From Eshraghiella sp964414835 (GTDB taxonomy: Bacteria > Bacillota > Clostridia > Lachnospirales > Lachnospiraceae): a DNA stretch of 30,724 bases. The notes under the pieces are model-generated. The model did no database searches. It had not been told where the DNA came from and saw only the letters and a list, made by a program, of their open reading frames with translations. The position numbers and the translations under genes were made by a program. The first letter of the stretch is position 1. The number at the start of each line of letters is the position of its first letter. Below, in pieces: positions 1-7,987 of the stretch. The stretch covers positions 1-30,724 of the forward strand of contig CAYPWY010000023.1 of NCBI GenBank assembly GCA_964414835.1, read 5' to 3'.

Positions 1-82
1 TAAATCAATACCTGTAGCGATTTTTTAGTTATTCAACTGTCAAACTCCAGTGCAATAATATTGTTTGATGAATTCCAATTTG

Positions 83-112
83 TTGACATTTTCATTTACT
101 ATATGTTATAAT
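83..112 (+). promoter_or_regulatory. Sigma-A-type promoter of the tig-clpP-clpX-lon operon
   Basis: A perfect -35 box TTGACA (83-88) and a perfect -10 box TATAAT (107-112) are separated by 18 bases. Transcription would start near 119, giving a leader of about 100 bases before tig. It is the best match to a housekeeping promoter in the window. Bases 1-82 show no gene. Confidence 0.8.
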
Positions 113-136
113 ATCTGCTGTATGACCGTTAATGGG

Positions 137-175
137 GTGTCTGCCTGATTTGTGCTGAACATCTACAGCGGACAC
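137..175 (+). promoter_or_regulatory. Leader hairpin in the tig 5' untranslated region
   Basis: GTGTCTGC (137-144) pairs with GCGGACAC (168-175), an 8-bp stem with one U-G pair and a 23-base loop region. It lies within the predicted tig leader and has no U-tract after it, so it is not a simple terminator. It might stabilise the transcript or bind a regulator; the function is unknown. Confidence 0.4.
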
Positions 176-217
176 AAAATATAAATCACGGTTTTTCGCA
201 AGGAGGAAATTTTTAAA

Positions 218-1528
218 ATGAGTTTTACAGTAGAAAATTTAGAGAAAAACATGGCAAAACTTACTATCGAGGTTGCTGCGGAGGATTTTGAGAAAGCACT
301 CCAGAAGGCTTATGAGAAAAATAAAAGCAAATTAACAGTTAACGGTTTCAGAAAAGGTAAAGTGCCTCGTGCAGTAATTGAGAAGGTATACGGAGCAGGC
401 GTGTTTTATGAGGATGCCGCTAATATTCTTATTCCTGATGAGTATGCTAAGGCAGCAGAGGAAAGTAAGCTTGATATAGTTTCACAGCCGGAAATCGATG
501 TCACACAGATTGAGAAGGGCAAGAACTTTATTTTCACGGCAGAAGTCGCACTTAAGCCGGAGGTAACGCTTGGTGACTATCTCGGAGTTGAGATTGAGAA
601 GGTTGACGCTAAGGTTACGGCAGATGATGTGAAGGCAGAGCTTGAGAAAGTAAGAGAGCAGAACGCAAGAATTGTAGATGTTACTGACAGAGCTGTTAAG
701 GATAAAGACCAGACAGTAATTGATTTTGAGGGATTTGTTGACGGAGAAGCTTTTGAAGGCGGCAAGGGGACAGATTATCCTCTTACAATCGGTTCACATT
801 CTTTTATTGATAATTTTGAGGAGCAGCTTATCGGCGCTAAGATTGGCGAAGAGGTAGAGGTTAATGTAACATTCCCTGAGAACTATCAGGCAGCCAACCT
901 TGCAGGAAAGCCTGCGCTTTTCAAGGTAACAGTTAAGGAAATTAAGGTTAAAGAGCTTCCAAAGCTTGATGATGATTTTGCAAAAGATGTTTCAGAGTTC
1001 GAGACACTTGCAGACTACAAGGCGGACATTAAGAAGAACCTTTCAGATAAGAAGAAAGAAGAAGCTAAGAAAGAAAAGCAGTCAAGAGCAGTTGCAAAGG
1101 CTGTTGAAAATGCCACAATGGATATTCCTGAGGGTATGATTAAGCTTCAGGTCAACAATATGGTTAATGAGTTTTCACAGAGACTTCAGATGCAGGGACT
1201 CTCAATTGACCAGTACATTCAGTATATGGGAGCCAACCCACAGCAGTTTATGGACAGCTTAAGACCGGAGGCTGAGACAAGAATCAAGAACAGTCTTGTT
1301 CTTGAGGCGGTTTCCAAGGCTGAGAATGTCAAAGTTACAGATAAGGATTATGAAGCTGAAATCGACAGAATGGCACAGATGTACCAGATGGAGGCTGACA
1401 AAGTTAAGGAAATGCTCGGAGAAGCAGAGGAACAGCAGATTAGAGCTGACCTTGCGATTCAGAAAGCAGCAGAGCTTATTGCAAGTAAGGCAGTTGAAAA
1501 AGCTGCTCCAAAAGCAGATGCCGAATAA
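218..1528 (+). CDS. tig: Trigger factor, ribosome-associated chaperone and prolyl isomerase
   Basis: Trigger factor docks at the ribosome exit tunnel and shields nascent chains. The 436-residue length is normal for the family. The ribosome-binding signature GFRKGKVPR is at residues 43-51. A FKBP-type PPIase domain follows at about 155-245, within which DFEGFVDG is typical. The C-terminal half is the long charged helical chaperone domain, ending in an Ala/Lys-rich tail. The start is fixed by a strong AAGGAGG site about ten bases upstream. It is the first gene of an operon with clpP, clpX and lon, so folding and degradation factors are made together. The family assignment is secure. Confidence 0.97.
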   Translation: MSFTVENLEKNMAKLTIEVAAEDFEKALQKAYEKNKSKLTVNGFRKGKVPRAVIEKVYGAGVFYEDAANILIPDEYAKAAEESKLDIVSQPEIDVTQIEKGKNFIFTAEVALKPEVTLGDYLGVEIEKVDAKVTADDVKAELEKVREQNARIVDVTDRAVKDKDQTVIDFEGFVDGEAFEGGKGTDYPLTIGSHSFIDNFEEQLIGAKIGEEVEVNVTFPENYQAANLAGKPALFKVTVKEIKVKELPKLDDDFAKDVSEFETLADYKADIKKNLSDKKKEEAKKEKQSRAVAKAVENATMDIPEGMIKLQVNNMVNEFSQRLQMQGLSIDQYIQYMGANPQQFMDSLRPEAETRIKNSLVLEAVSKAENVKVTDKDYEAEIDRMAQMYQMEADKVKEMLGEAEEQQIRADLAIQKAAELIASKAVEKAAPKADAE

Positions 1529-1588
1529 TCAGAATTGTCTTTTTGGGCAGGCAGTGTAATATTGTATAGCAATATAGGAGGTAATCAT

Positions 1589-2173
1589 ATGAGTTTAGTG
1601 CCTTATGTGGTTGAGCAGACAAGTCGTGGGGAACGTTCTTACGATATTTATTCAAGATTACTTAAAGACAGAATTATTTTCTTGGGAGAAGAGGTCAGTG
1701 ATGCGTCAGCAAGTATAGTTGTAGCGCAGTTGCTTTTCCTTGAATCAGAGGACCCGGGAAAAGATATACATCTGTATATTAACAGTCCCGGAGGTTCAGT
1801 AACAGCCGGTATGGCAATATATGATACAATGCAGTATATCAAATGCGATGTATCAACAACATGCATCGGTATGGCTGCAAGTATGGGAGCTTTTCTTCTT
1901 GCAGGAGGTGCCAAAGGAAAAAGGTATGCACTTCCTAATGCGGAGATAATGATACATCAGCCAAGTGGTGGTTCTAAGGGACAGGCGTCAGATATGAAGA
2001 TTGTCGCAGACCACATTCTTAAGACTAAAGAGAAGCTTAACAAAATTCTTGCGGATAACACAGGTAAGCCAATTGATATTATTGAGCGTGATACCGACAG
2101 AGACAATTATATGTCAGCATATGAAGCCGTAGAGTATGGAATCATTGACAGTGTTGTAGAGAAAAGAGCGTAA
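1589..2173 (+). CDS. clpP: ATP-dependent Clp protease proteolytic subunit ClpP
   Basis: ClpP forms the double-ring serine peptidase chamber that ClpX, encoded next, feeds with unfolded protein. The 194-residue product carries the whole catalytic triad: Ser98 in GMAASMG, His123 in MIHQP and Asp172 in DRDNYMSA, each one position after the mature E. coli numbering. The oxyanion motif SPGGS is at 66-70. I chose ATG 1589 because AGGAGG stands six bases upstream and the protein then begins MSLVPYVVEQ, the usual N-terminus; an in-frame ATG at 1535 would add 18 unrelated residues. It lies 60 bases after tig and is presumably co-transcribed. Confidence 0.96.
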   Translation: MSLVPYVVEQTSRGERSYDIYSRLLKDRIIFLGEEVSDASASIVVAQLLFLESEDPGKDIHLYINSPGGSVTAGMAIYDTMQYIKCDVSTTCIGMAASMGAFLLAGGAKGKRYALPNAEIMIHQPSGGSKGQASDMKIVADHILKTKEKLNKILADNTGKPIDIIERDTDRDNYMSAYEAVEYGIIDSVVEKRA

Positions 2174-2181
2174 GATATCCG

Positions 2182-2206
2182 GCCCCCGGTAAGTATTTTC
2201 GGGGGC
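2182..2206 (+). terminator. GC-rich hairpin after clpP, weak terminator or processing stem
   Basis: GCCCCCG (2182-2188) pairs with CGGGGGC (2200-2206) around an 11-base loop, nine bases after the clpP stop. The downstream run (tgtaagttgtttt) is a poor U-tract, so full termination is doubtful. Partial attenuation or a 3'-end stabilising stem before clpX is more likely. Confidence 0.45.
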
Positions 2207-2231
2207 TGTAAGTTGTTTTGCATCTGTAAGG

Positions 2232-2268
2232 AGCTGCCGCACCGAAGGCGTGTCTTGCAAGCGCAGCT
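2232..2268 (+). promoter_or_regulatory. Second hairpin in the clpP-clpX gap
   Basis: AGCTG (2232-2236) and CGC (2238-2240) pair with GCG and CAGCT (2261-2268), an 8-bp stem with one bulged C, followed by TTT. With the hairpin at 2182-2206 it makes the 148-base gap between clpP and clpX unusually structured. It is too weak to call a terminator with confidence. Confidence 0.3.
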
Positions 2269-2321
2269 TTTGCAGGTATCTGAAAAGAGATGCCGGATTG
2301 AGGATTACAGGAGGTATTATT

Positions 2322-3641
2322 GTGGCAGGAAAGAAAGAAGATGAGCTGTTTGTATGTTCTTTTTGCGGAAAGAACCAGCAGCAGGTCAGAAAACTCATTG
2401 CAGGGTCGGGAGGCGTATATATATGTGATGAATGTATAGACATCTGTAATGAGATTATGGCTGATGAGTTCGACGATGGACAATCGGCAGATTACGATGA
2501 AGAAAATGACGGTATCAATCTTCTTAAGCCAATGCAGATTAAGGAGCTTCTTGACGAATATGTTATAGGTCAGGAGGAGGCAAAGAAGGTTTTATCCGTT
2601 TCAGTATACAATCACTACAAGAGAATCGTTCATAATGAAAAGGTTATAGGTGATGATGTAGAGCTTCAGAAGAGCAATATTCTTATGCTGGGACCTACAG
2701 GTTCAGGTAAGACATATCTTGCACAGACATTGGCAAGGATACTTAATGTACCTTTTGCCATAGCAGATGCAACTACGCTTACAGAGGCAGGATATGTAGG
2801 TGAGGATGTCGAAAATATTCTTTTAAAGCTTATACAGGCAGCCGACTATGATATTGACAAAGCCGAAAAAGGTATTATCTATATTGATGAGATTGATAAA
2901 ATTACCCGTAAATCCGAGAATGTATCCATAACAAGGGATGTATCGGGAGAGGGTGTACAACAGGCACTTTTGAAAATTTTAGAGGGAACTGTTGCATCCG
3001 TTCCGCCACAGGGAGGAAGAAAGCACCCGCAGCAGGAGCTGATTCCCATTGACACCACCAATATTCTTTTTATATGCGGCGGAGCCTTTGACGGACTTGA
3101 GAAAATTATTGAGTCCCGTATGGATCAGAAATCTATCGGATTTAATGCGGAGATTAAAGAGCATGAGAAACAGAATATAGGTGAGCTTTTTGCCAAGGCA
3201 CTTCCGCAGGATTTTGTCAAGTTCGGACTTATACCTGAACTTATAGGTCGTGTGCCTGTGACAGTAGCTCTTGATATGCTTGATGAGGATGCTCTTGTCA
3301 ATATTCTTACAAAGCCTAAAAACGCGCTTATTAAGCAGTATAAAAAGCTCTTTGAATATGACGAGGTTGAACTCATAGTGACCGATGAGGCTGTCAGGGC
3401 AATAGCAAAACAGAGTCTTGAACGCAAGACAGGAGCAAGAGGACTTCGTTCAATAATGGAGAAAGCTATGTTGGATGTTATGTACCGCATACCATCTGAT
3501 GACACTATTTCTAAGTGCACCATTACTGAGAAGACTGTGATGGAGGGAATTGGACCGGAGCTTGAGTACAGAAGCACAGAGCTGCCTGTTAAGGAAAATG
3601 TTACACATACAATTGGGAAAAATAACGGAGAAAGCGCATGA
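2322..3641 (+). CDS. clpX: ClpX, AAA+ unfoldase of the ClpXP protease
   Basis: ClpX recognises tagged proteins, unfolds them with ATP and threads them into ClpP. The 439-residue product has the N-terminal zinc-binding domain (Cys12, Cys15, Cys35, Cys38), Walker A GPTGSGKT at 124-131, the pore loop GYVG, Walker B IIYIDEID and the GGRKH loop. The start is GTG 2322: AGGAGG at 2309-2314 sits seven bases upstream and the protein then begins VAGKKEDELFVCSFC. An ATG at 2250 would add 24 residues lying inside the intergenic hairpin region and is not credible. The last four bases overlap lon (ATGA), so the two genes are translationally coupled. Confidence 0.97.
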   Translation: MAGKKEDELFVCSFCGKNQQQVRKLIAGSGGVYICDECIDICNEIMADEFDDGQSADYDEENDGINLLKPMQIKELLDEYVIGQEEAKKVLSVSVYNHYKRIVHNEKVIGDDVELQKSNILMLGPTGSGKTYLAQTLARILNVPFAIADATTLTEAGYVGEDVENILLKLIQAADYDIDKAEKGIIYIDEIDKITRKSENVSITRDVSGEGVQQALLKILEGTVASVPPQGGRKHPQQELIPIDTTNILFICGGAFDGLEKIIESRMDQKSIGFNAEIKEHEKQNIGELFAKALPQDFVKFGLIPELIGRVPVTVALDMLDEDALVNILTKPKNALIKQYKKLFEYDEVELIVTDEAVRAIAKQSLERKTGARGLRSIMEKAMLDVMYRIPSDDTISKCTITEKTVMEGIGPELEYRSTELPVKENVTHTIGKNNGESA

Positions 3642-5953
3642 ATGACGTAAAGGTTAACTTACCGATTATTGCACTGAGAGGAATGACCATACTACCATAT
3701 ATGGTCATTCATTTTGATGTGAGTAGAAAAAAATCAATAAAAAGCGTAGAGTACGCTATGAAAAACGGCCAAAAGATTTTTCTTGTGGCACAGAAATCAG
3801 CGGATGTCATCAATCCTGAGAGGGATGATGTGGTAGACGTCGGAACAATCTGTGAAATAAAGCAGATTGTGAAGATGCCCGGCGGACTTGTCCGTGTACT
3901 GGTAAAAGGCCTTGAACGTGGAAGGTTTATTGATTTTACCAATACGGAAGATATGCTTGAAGGTGATGTGTATCCTACTGCTGATGAAGAGGCTGTGCTG
4001 CCGGATGCCGAGCGGGATGCCAGAATAAGTCTTTTAAAGGAAATGATGAAGCGCTATTACATGGAAACGGGCCGCAATCAAGGCGATAATATTTCCAGAA
4101 TAAGTGCCATAAGCAGACTGGACGAAATAATATATACGTCCGTGGTAGAGTGTACAACCGATTTTGAAGACAGGCAGTGTATTCTTGATACGGATGACAT
4201 ACTGATGCGTTTTGATGCAGTATGCGATATTGTCTGTGATGAGATAGAGGTCGTAGATATTAAGAAGAAGCTTTCTGAAGCAGTCAGAAGCAGAGTAGAT
4301 AAGAATCAGAAGGACTATATTCTGCGTGAACAGATTCAGGCAATCCGTCAGGAGCTTGGAGAAGATGATGTTGAAGACGAAATAGAGGAGTTTAAGCGTA
4401 AAACAACAGAGCTTAATGCTTCAGAGGAAGTGAAAAACAAAATATTCCGTGAGATAAAAAGATATGATTCCATATCCGGAAACTCATCGGAGGCATCGGT
4501 TTCCAGAACCTATATTGAGACTATGCTTGAACTGCCTTGGAATAAACATTCCGACGATAATAATGATATAGTCAATGCGCGGCAGGTTCTTGATGCCGAC
4601 CATTATGGACTTGGAAAGGTTAAGGACAGAATAATTGAATTTCTTGCGGTGCGTTCATTAAACGGTAAGGGTGAAAGCCCTATTATATGTCTTGTAGGTC
4701 CTCCGGGAACAGGCAAAACATCAATCGCTTCATCCATAGCAGGTGCGCTTAACCGTAAATATGTCCGCATATGCCTGGGCGGTGTAAGGGATGAAGCCGA
4801 GATAAGAGGTCATAGAAAGACATATGTAGGTGCTATGCCGGGAAGAATCATAACAGGACTGAAACAGGCAGGTACGGGTAATCCGCTTATGCTTTTGGAC
4901 GAGATAGATAAGGTTGGAACAGATTCCAGAGGAGATACAGCATCAGCATTGCTTGAAATACTTGACAGTGAGCAGAATGCAGCTTTTCGTGACCATTACA
5001 TAGAAGTACCTGTGGATTTGTCGGATGTCCTTTTTATAGCAACTGCCAACGATACAAGTACAATACCTAAACCTCTCCTTGACAGAATGGAATTGGTGGA
5101 ACTGAACAGCTATACATCAACCGAAAAATTTCATATAGCCAAAGAACATCTTGTGGAAAAGCAGCTTGATAGAAACGGACTTACACGTAAGCAGTTGTCT
5201 TTTACAGATGATGCAATCCGCAAGATTATAGAGAATTACACTAAGGAAGCAGGAGTGCGTGAGCTGGAGCGTCAGATTGGAGGGGCATGCCGCAAGGCAG
5301 CCAAATCAATTGTCAGCGGAGAGAAAAACACCCACAAGGTTACTGTCAGAAATCTCAGTCAGTATCTTGGAAATCCTAAGTATGACAGTGAAGAGATGGC
5401 AGCAGAAGATATGGTGGGAGTTGTTAAAGGGCTTGCATGGACCAGTGTGGGAGGAACAACTCTTGATGTGGAGGCAGTTCTTATGCCGGGAAAAGGCGGA
5501 CTTGTGCTTACAGGTAAGCTTGGCGATGTTATGAAAGAGTCTGCTCAGGTTGCTTTGGGATATATACGTTCTGTCGCCGATAAATATGATATAAGCAAGA
5601 GCACCTTTGAGAAAAATGATATACACCTTCATGTTCCTGAGGGAGCAGTACCTAAGGACGGACCGTCAGCAGGTATTACAATTGCCCTTGCCATGCTTTC
5701 GGCACTGACAGGCAGAATGGTGCGGCATGATGTGGCGATGACAGGAGAGATAACTCTTCATGGACAGGTGCTTCCCATAGGAGGACTTAAAGAAAAGCTT
5801 TTGGCTGCTTCTGTTATAGGAATCAAAGAGGTGCTTGTTCCTTATAAGAATGAGAAACAGGTTGCAGATATTGAAACAGAAATTCTTGATGGTCTTACAA
5901 TTCATTATGTGAAAACCATGAAGGATGTAATTAAATATGCACTGTGTAAATAG
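3638..5953 (+). CDS. lon: Lon, ATP-dependent serine protease (LonA type)
   Basis: Lon is a cytoplasmic homohexamer that degrades damaged and regulatory proteins. The 771-residue product shows the LonA layout: an N-terminal substrate-binding domain (about 1-205), a helical linker, an AAA+ module with Walker A GPPGTGKT at 354-361 and Walker B LLDEIDK near 419-425, and a C-terminal protease domain with the catalytic dyad Ser677 (DGPSAG) and Lys720 (GGLKEK). The start overlaps the clpX stop by four bases. Placing Lon in one transcript with ClpXP and trigger factor is a known arrangement in Firmicutes. No CIRCE or CtsR box was recognised upstream of the operon. Confidence 0.97.
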   Translation: MNDVKVNLPIIALRGMTILPYMVIHFDVSRKKSIKSVEYAMKNGQKIFLVAQKSADVINPERDDVVDVGTICEIKQIVKMPGGLVRVLVKGLERGRFIDFTNTEDMLEGDVYPTADEEAVLPDAERDARISLLKEMMKRYYMETGRNQGDNISRISAISRLDEIIYTSVVECTTDFEDRQCILDTDDILMRFDAVCDIVCDEIEVVDIKKKLSEAVRSRVDKNQKDYILREQIQAIRQELGEDDVEDEIEEFKRKTTELNASEEVKNKIFREIKRYDSISGNSSEASVSRTYIETMLELPWNKHSDDNNDIVNARQVLDADHYGLGKVKDRIIEFLAVRSLNGKGESPIICLVGPPGTGKTSIASSIAGALNRKYVRICLGGVRDEAEIRGHRKTYVGAMPGRIITGLKQAGTGNPLMLLDEIDKVGTDSRGDTASALLEILDSEQNAAFRDHYIEVPVDLSDVLFIATANDTSTIPKPLLDRMELVELNSYTSTEKFHIAKEHLVEKQLDRNGLTRKQLSFTDDAIRKIIENYTKEAGVRELERQIGGACRKAAKSIVSGEKNTHKVTVRNLSQYLGNPKYDSEEMAAEDMVGVVKGLAWTSVGGTTLDVEAVLMPGKGGLVLTGKLGDVMKESAQVALGYIRSVADKYDISKSTFEKNDIHLHVPEGAVPKDGPSAGITIALAMLSALTGRMVRHDVAMTGEITLHGQVLPIGGLKEKLLAASVIGIKEVLVPYKNEKQVADIETEILDGLTIHYVKTMKDVIKYALCK

Positions 5954-5967
5954 AATGGTGATTGATT

Positions 5968-6552
5968 ATGGTAATTAAAAATGTAAACCTTGAAACAGTA
6001 TGCGGTATTACAAGCAGACTTCCGGAAAATCAACTTCCGGAGGTTGCTTTTGCCGGAAAATCCAATGTAGGCAAATCTTCAATGATTAATGCTCTTATGA
6101 ATCGTAAGTCTTATGCCAAAATATCGTCCCAGCCCGGTAAAACACAGACAATTAATTTCTATAATATTAACGATGTATTTTACTGCGTGGATTTGCCGGG
6201 GTATGGTTATGCCAAAACCTCTATTGAGACCAGACAAAAATGGGGGAAGATGGTAGAGAAGTATCTTAAAACTTCTAAACAGTTAAGACAGGTGTTTTTG
6301 CTTATAGATATAAGACATAAGCCTTCTGAAAATGACAGACTGATGTATGAGTGGATAGCATATCAGGGTTACACGCCCATAGTAATTGCCACCAAGCTTG
6401 ATAAAATTAACCGCAGTCAGATACAGAAACAGGTAAAAATAGTGCGTGAAGGTCTGGGAATGCCATCGGAGGGTGTGATAATTCCCTTTTCGGCGGAAAC
6501 CAAACAGGGACTTGACAAGCTGTGGGAAGTGATTGACGGGACAGTAATGTGA
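5968..6552 (+). CDS. yihA: YihA/YsxC (EngB) ribosome-assembly GTPase
   Basis: This small GTPase is needed for late assembly of the large ribosomal subunit. The 194-residue product has G1 GKSNVGKS at 30-37, G3 DLPG at 75-78, G4 TKLD at 142-145 and G5 SAE at 175-177, and matches the family length. ATG 5968 is preferred, with GGTG seven bases upstream; TTG 5962 would add only two residues. It follows lon by 14 bases, the classical lon-ysxC order in Gram-positive bacteria, and is the last gene of the operon. Its stop is four bases from the end of the convergent DUF4364 gene, with no obvious terminator between them. Confidence 0.95.
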   Translation: MVIKNVNLETVCGITSRLPENQLPEVAFAGKSNVGKSSMINALMNRKSYAKISSQPGKTQTINFYNINDVFYCVDLPGYGYAKTSIETRQKWGKMVEKYLKTSKQLRQVFLLIDIRHKPSENDRLMYEWIAYQGYTPIVIATKLDKINRSQIQKQVKIVREGLGMPSEGVIIPFSAETKQGLDKLWEVIDGTVM

Positions 6553-6556
6553 TTGT

Positions 6557-7075
6557 CTATATCATATGTTTCATTACAAACTGGTATATTTCCTGACTTT
6601 TTTCTTTCCAGTTGCCGCACATAATATCGGCTACCTCTTCATCCGGAACTGACAGAGTCAGGTCAATGAGACTGGAACCGTTTTCCTTGATACAGCAATG
6701 TACTGAATAGTCACCGGAGGTGGTGCGGTAGTATTCCGAGATTACATTGGCGGCTTGTTTAAGCTCGTATTTATTTTTGGCGAGATAATCATTGACTTCT
6801 TTTTTGATTTCATCGGACACTTTATTTCCGAAATATTCAAGCATTTCCCGTCCGCTGTCTGTAAGTGTATAGCTGGTGTTGCTGCGGCTGCTTTCTACAT
6901 TGATAAGACCGTCATCCTGAATGATTCCAAGAACCTGCTGAATGGTGGCAAAGTCGGTGTATCCGGTTTCCAGTATAAATCCCGATATTGTATTATTGGA
7001 CAGAGGGAAATCAACCCTGTCCAGCATATATAAAATAATTAATTTGTATAGAGTAATGGATTCAACAGCCATCAT
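6557..7075 (-). CDS. DUF4364 family protein, winged-helix-like
   Basis: This 172-residue protein resembles the DUF4364 family of Clostridia, whose function is unknown. Residues 1-80 read as a winged-helix fold: helix-rich segments, then GIIQDDGLINVESSRSNT and the wing-like YTLTDSGREMLEYF, a signature common in PadR/MarR-like regulators. The C-terminal part (about 110-172) is a mixed domain with two Cys (VHCCIKE) and the ending NWKEKSQEIYQFVMKHM. Two adjacent ATG codons (7075 and 7072) are possible after an AGAGG site. The start overlaps the preceding radical SAM gene by 11-14 bases, so it is translationally coupled. A DNA-binding role is inferred from the fold only. Confidence 0.75.
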   Translation of the reverse strand: MMAVESITLYKLIILYMLDRVDFPLSNNTISGFILETGYTDFATIQQVLGIIQDDGLINVESSRSNTSYTLTDSGREMLEYFGNKVSDEIKKEVNDYLAKNKYELKQAANVISEYYRTTSGDYSVHCCIKENGSSLIDLTLSVPDEEVADIMCGNWKEKSQEIYQFVMKHMI

Positions 7076-7985
7076 TATACCTCTTTCCCTGATATGTATT
7101 TCTTAATCGGAATTCTCTGTTAATTAAATTTAAAACGTTCTTTTTATCAGTGCTCCACATAGGTGCAAGCATAAGCTTTTTCGGTCCGTCTCCGGTGATT
7201 CTGTGGATTACCATATCGGCAGGCAGAAGTTCAATCATATCAACAATAGTGGATATATATTCATCACGGGACATGACCTGAATTTTGTGCGCCCCATAGT
7301 CGGCGGCAATGTCAGTACCTTTCAATATGTGAAGCAGTTGTAATTTTACACCATGAGGATGTTTTTTGGCAAGATATTCTGCACACATAACATGCCGGTC
7401 ATGTGTAATACCCGGTAAACCTACTATAATGTGTGTGATGACGGGAATATTACAGACTTTAAGTCTTTCCAGTGCGTCTTCATACACATCCAGTGTATAA
7501 CCGCGGCGGATATATTGGGCGGTATCTTCATCAATAGTCTGAAGCCCAAGCTCCACCCATACAGGTTTGATGCTGTTGATTTCAGACAGAAGTTCTATTT
7601 TATCCTGCTCAAGACAATCCGGACGTGTGGCAATGGACAACCCCACAATTCGCGGGTCATATACAGCCGCATAAAAAATATCATGCAGTCTGTCAACCGG
7701 AGCATAGGTATTGGTGAATGCCTGAAAATATGCGATATATTTATTACCGGTATATTTGGAGCTTACCAGATTTATTGCGGCGTCAATCTGCGAACCGATG
7801 CTCATACATGCATCGGCGGCAAAGTCACCTGAACCGCCGGCGCTGCAGAAAATACATCCGCCGGTGCCGAGGGTGCCATCCCTGTTGGGGCAGGACATAC
7901 CTGCGTTAAGTGAGATTTTGTAGACTTTGTCACCGAAAAATTCCCTGTAATATTGATTGGCTGAGTAGAATGGGCGATGTTCCAT
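7062..7985 (-). CDS. TIGR01212-family radical SAM protein (YtqA/YhcC-like)
   Basis: The 307-residue protein belongs to the radical SAM superfamily. The cluster-binding cysteines are Cys32, Cys44 and Cys47 in CPNRDGTLGTGGCIFC, the expanded spacing typical of the TIGR01212 group, rather than the classical CxxxCxxC. The Elp3-like core follows, with AYFQAFTNTYAP, VELGLQTIDE and THIIVGLPG. Members are widespread; their substrate is not firmly established, although RNA modification has been proposed. It starts two bases after the malic enzyme stop. I see no good ribosome binding site, so translation probably depends on coupling to the upstream gene. It overlaps the DUF4364 gene downstream. Confidence 0.9.
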   Translation of the reverse strand: MEHRPFYSANQYYREFFGDKVYKISLNAGMSCPNRDGTLGTGGCIFCSAGGSGDFAADACMSIGSQIDAAINLVSSKYTGNKYIAYFQAFTNTYAPVDRLHDIFYAAVYDPRIVGLSIATRPDCLEQDKIELLSEINSIKPVWVELGLQTIDEDTAQYIRRGYTLDVYEDALERLKVCNIPVITHIIVGLPGITHDRHVMCAEYLAKKHPHGVKLQLLHILKGTDIAADYGAHKIQVMSRDEYISTIVDMIELLPADMVIHRITGDGPKKLMLAPMWSTDKKNVLNLINREFRLRNTYQGKRYNDGC

Positions 7986-7987
7986 AG

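Noticed and set aside
2250..2321. In-frame ATG 24 codons before clpX
   Set aside because: The added residues lie in the hairpin region, match no ClpX N-terminus, and a strong AGGAGG precedes GTG 2322.
2142..2483. Long minus-strand open frames over clpP/clpX (and similar ones such as 3125-3577 and 25072-25434)
   Set aside because: They mirror conserved genes on the plus strand, lack ribosome binding sites and have no protein-like composition.
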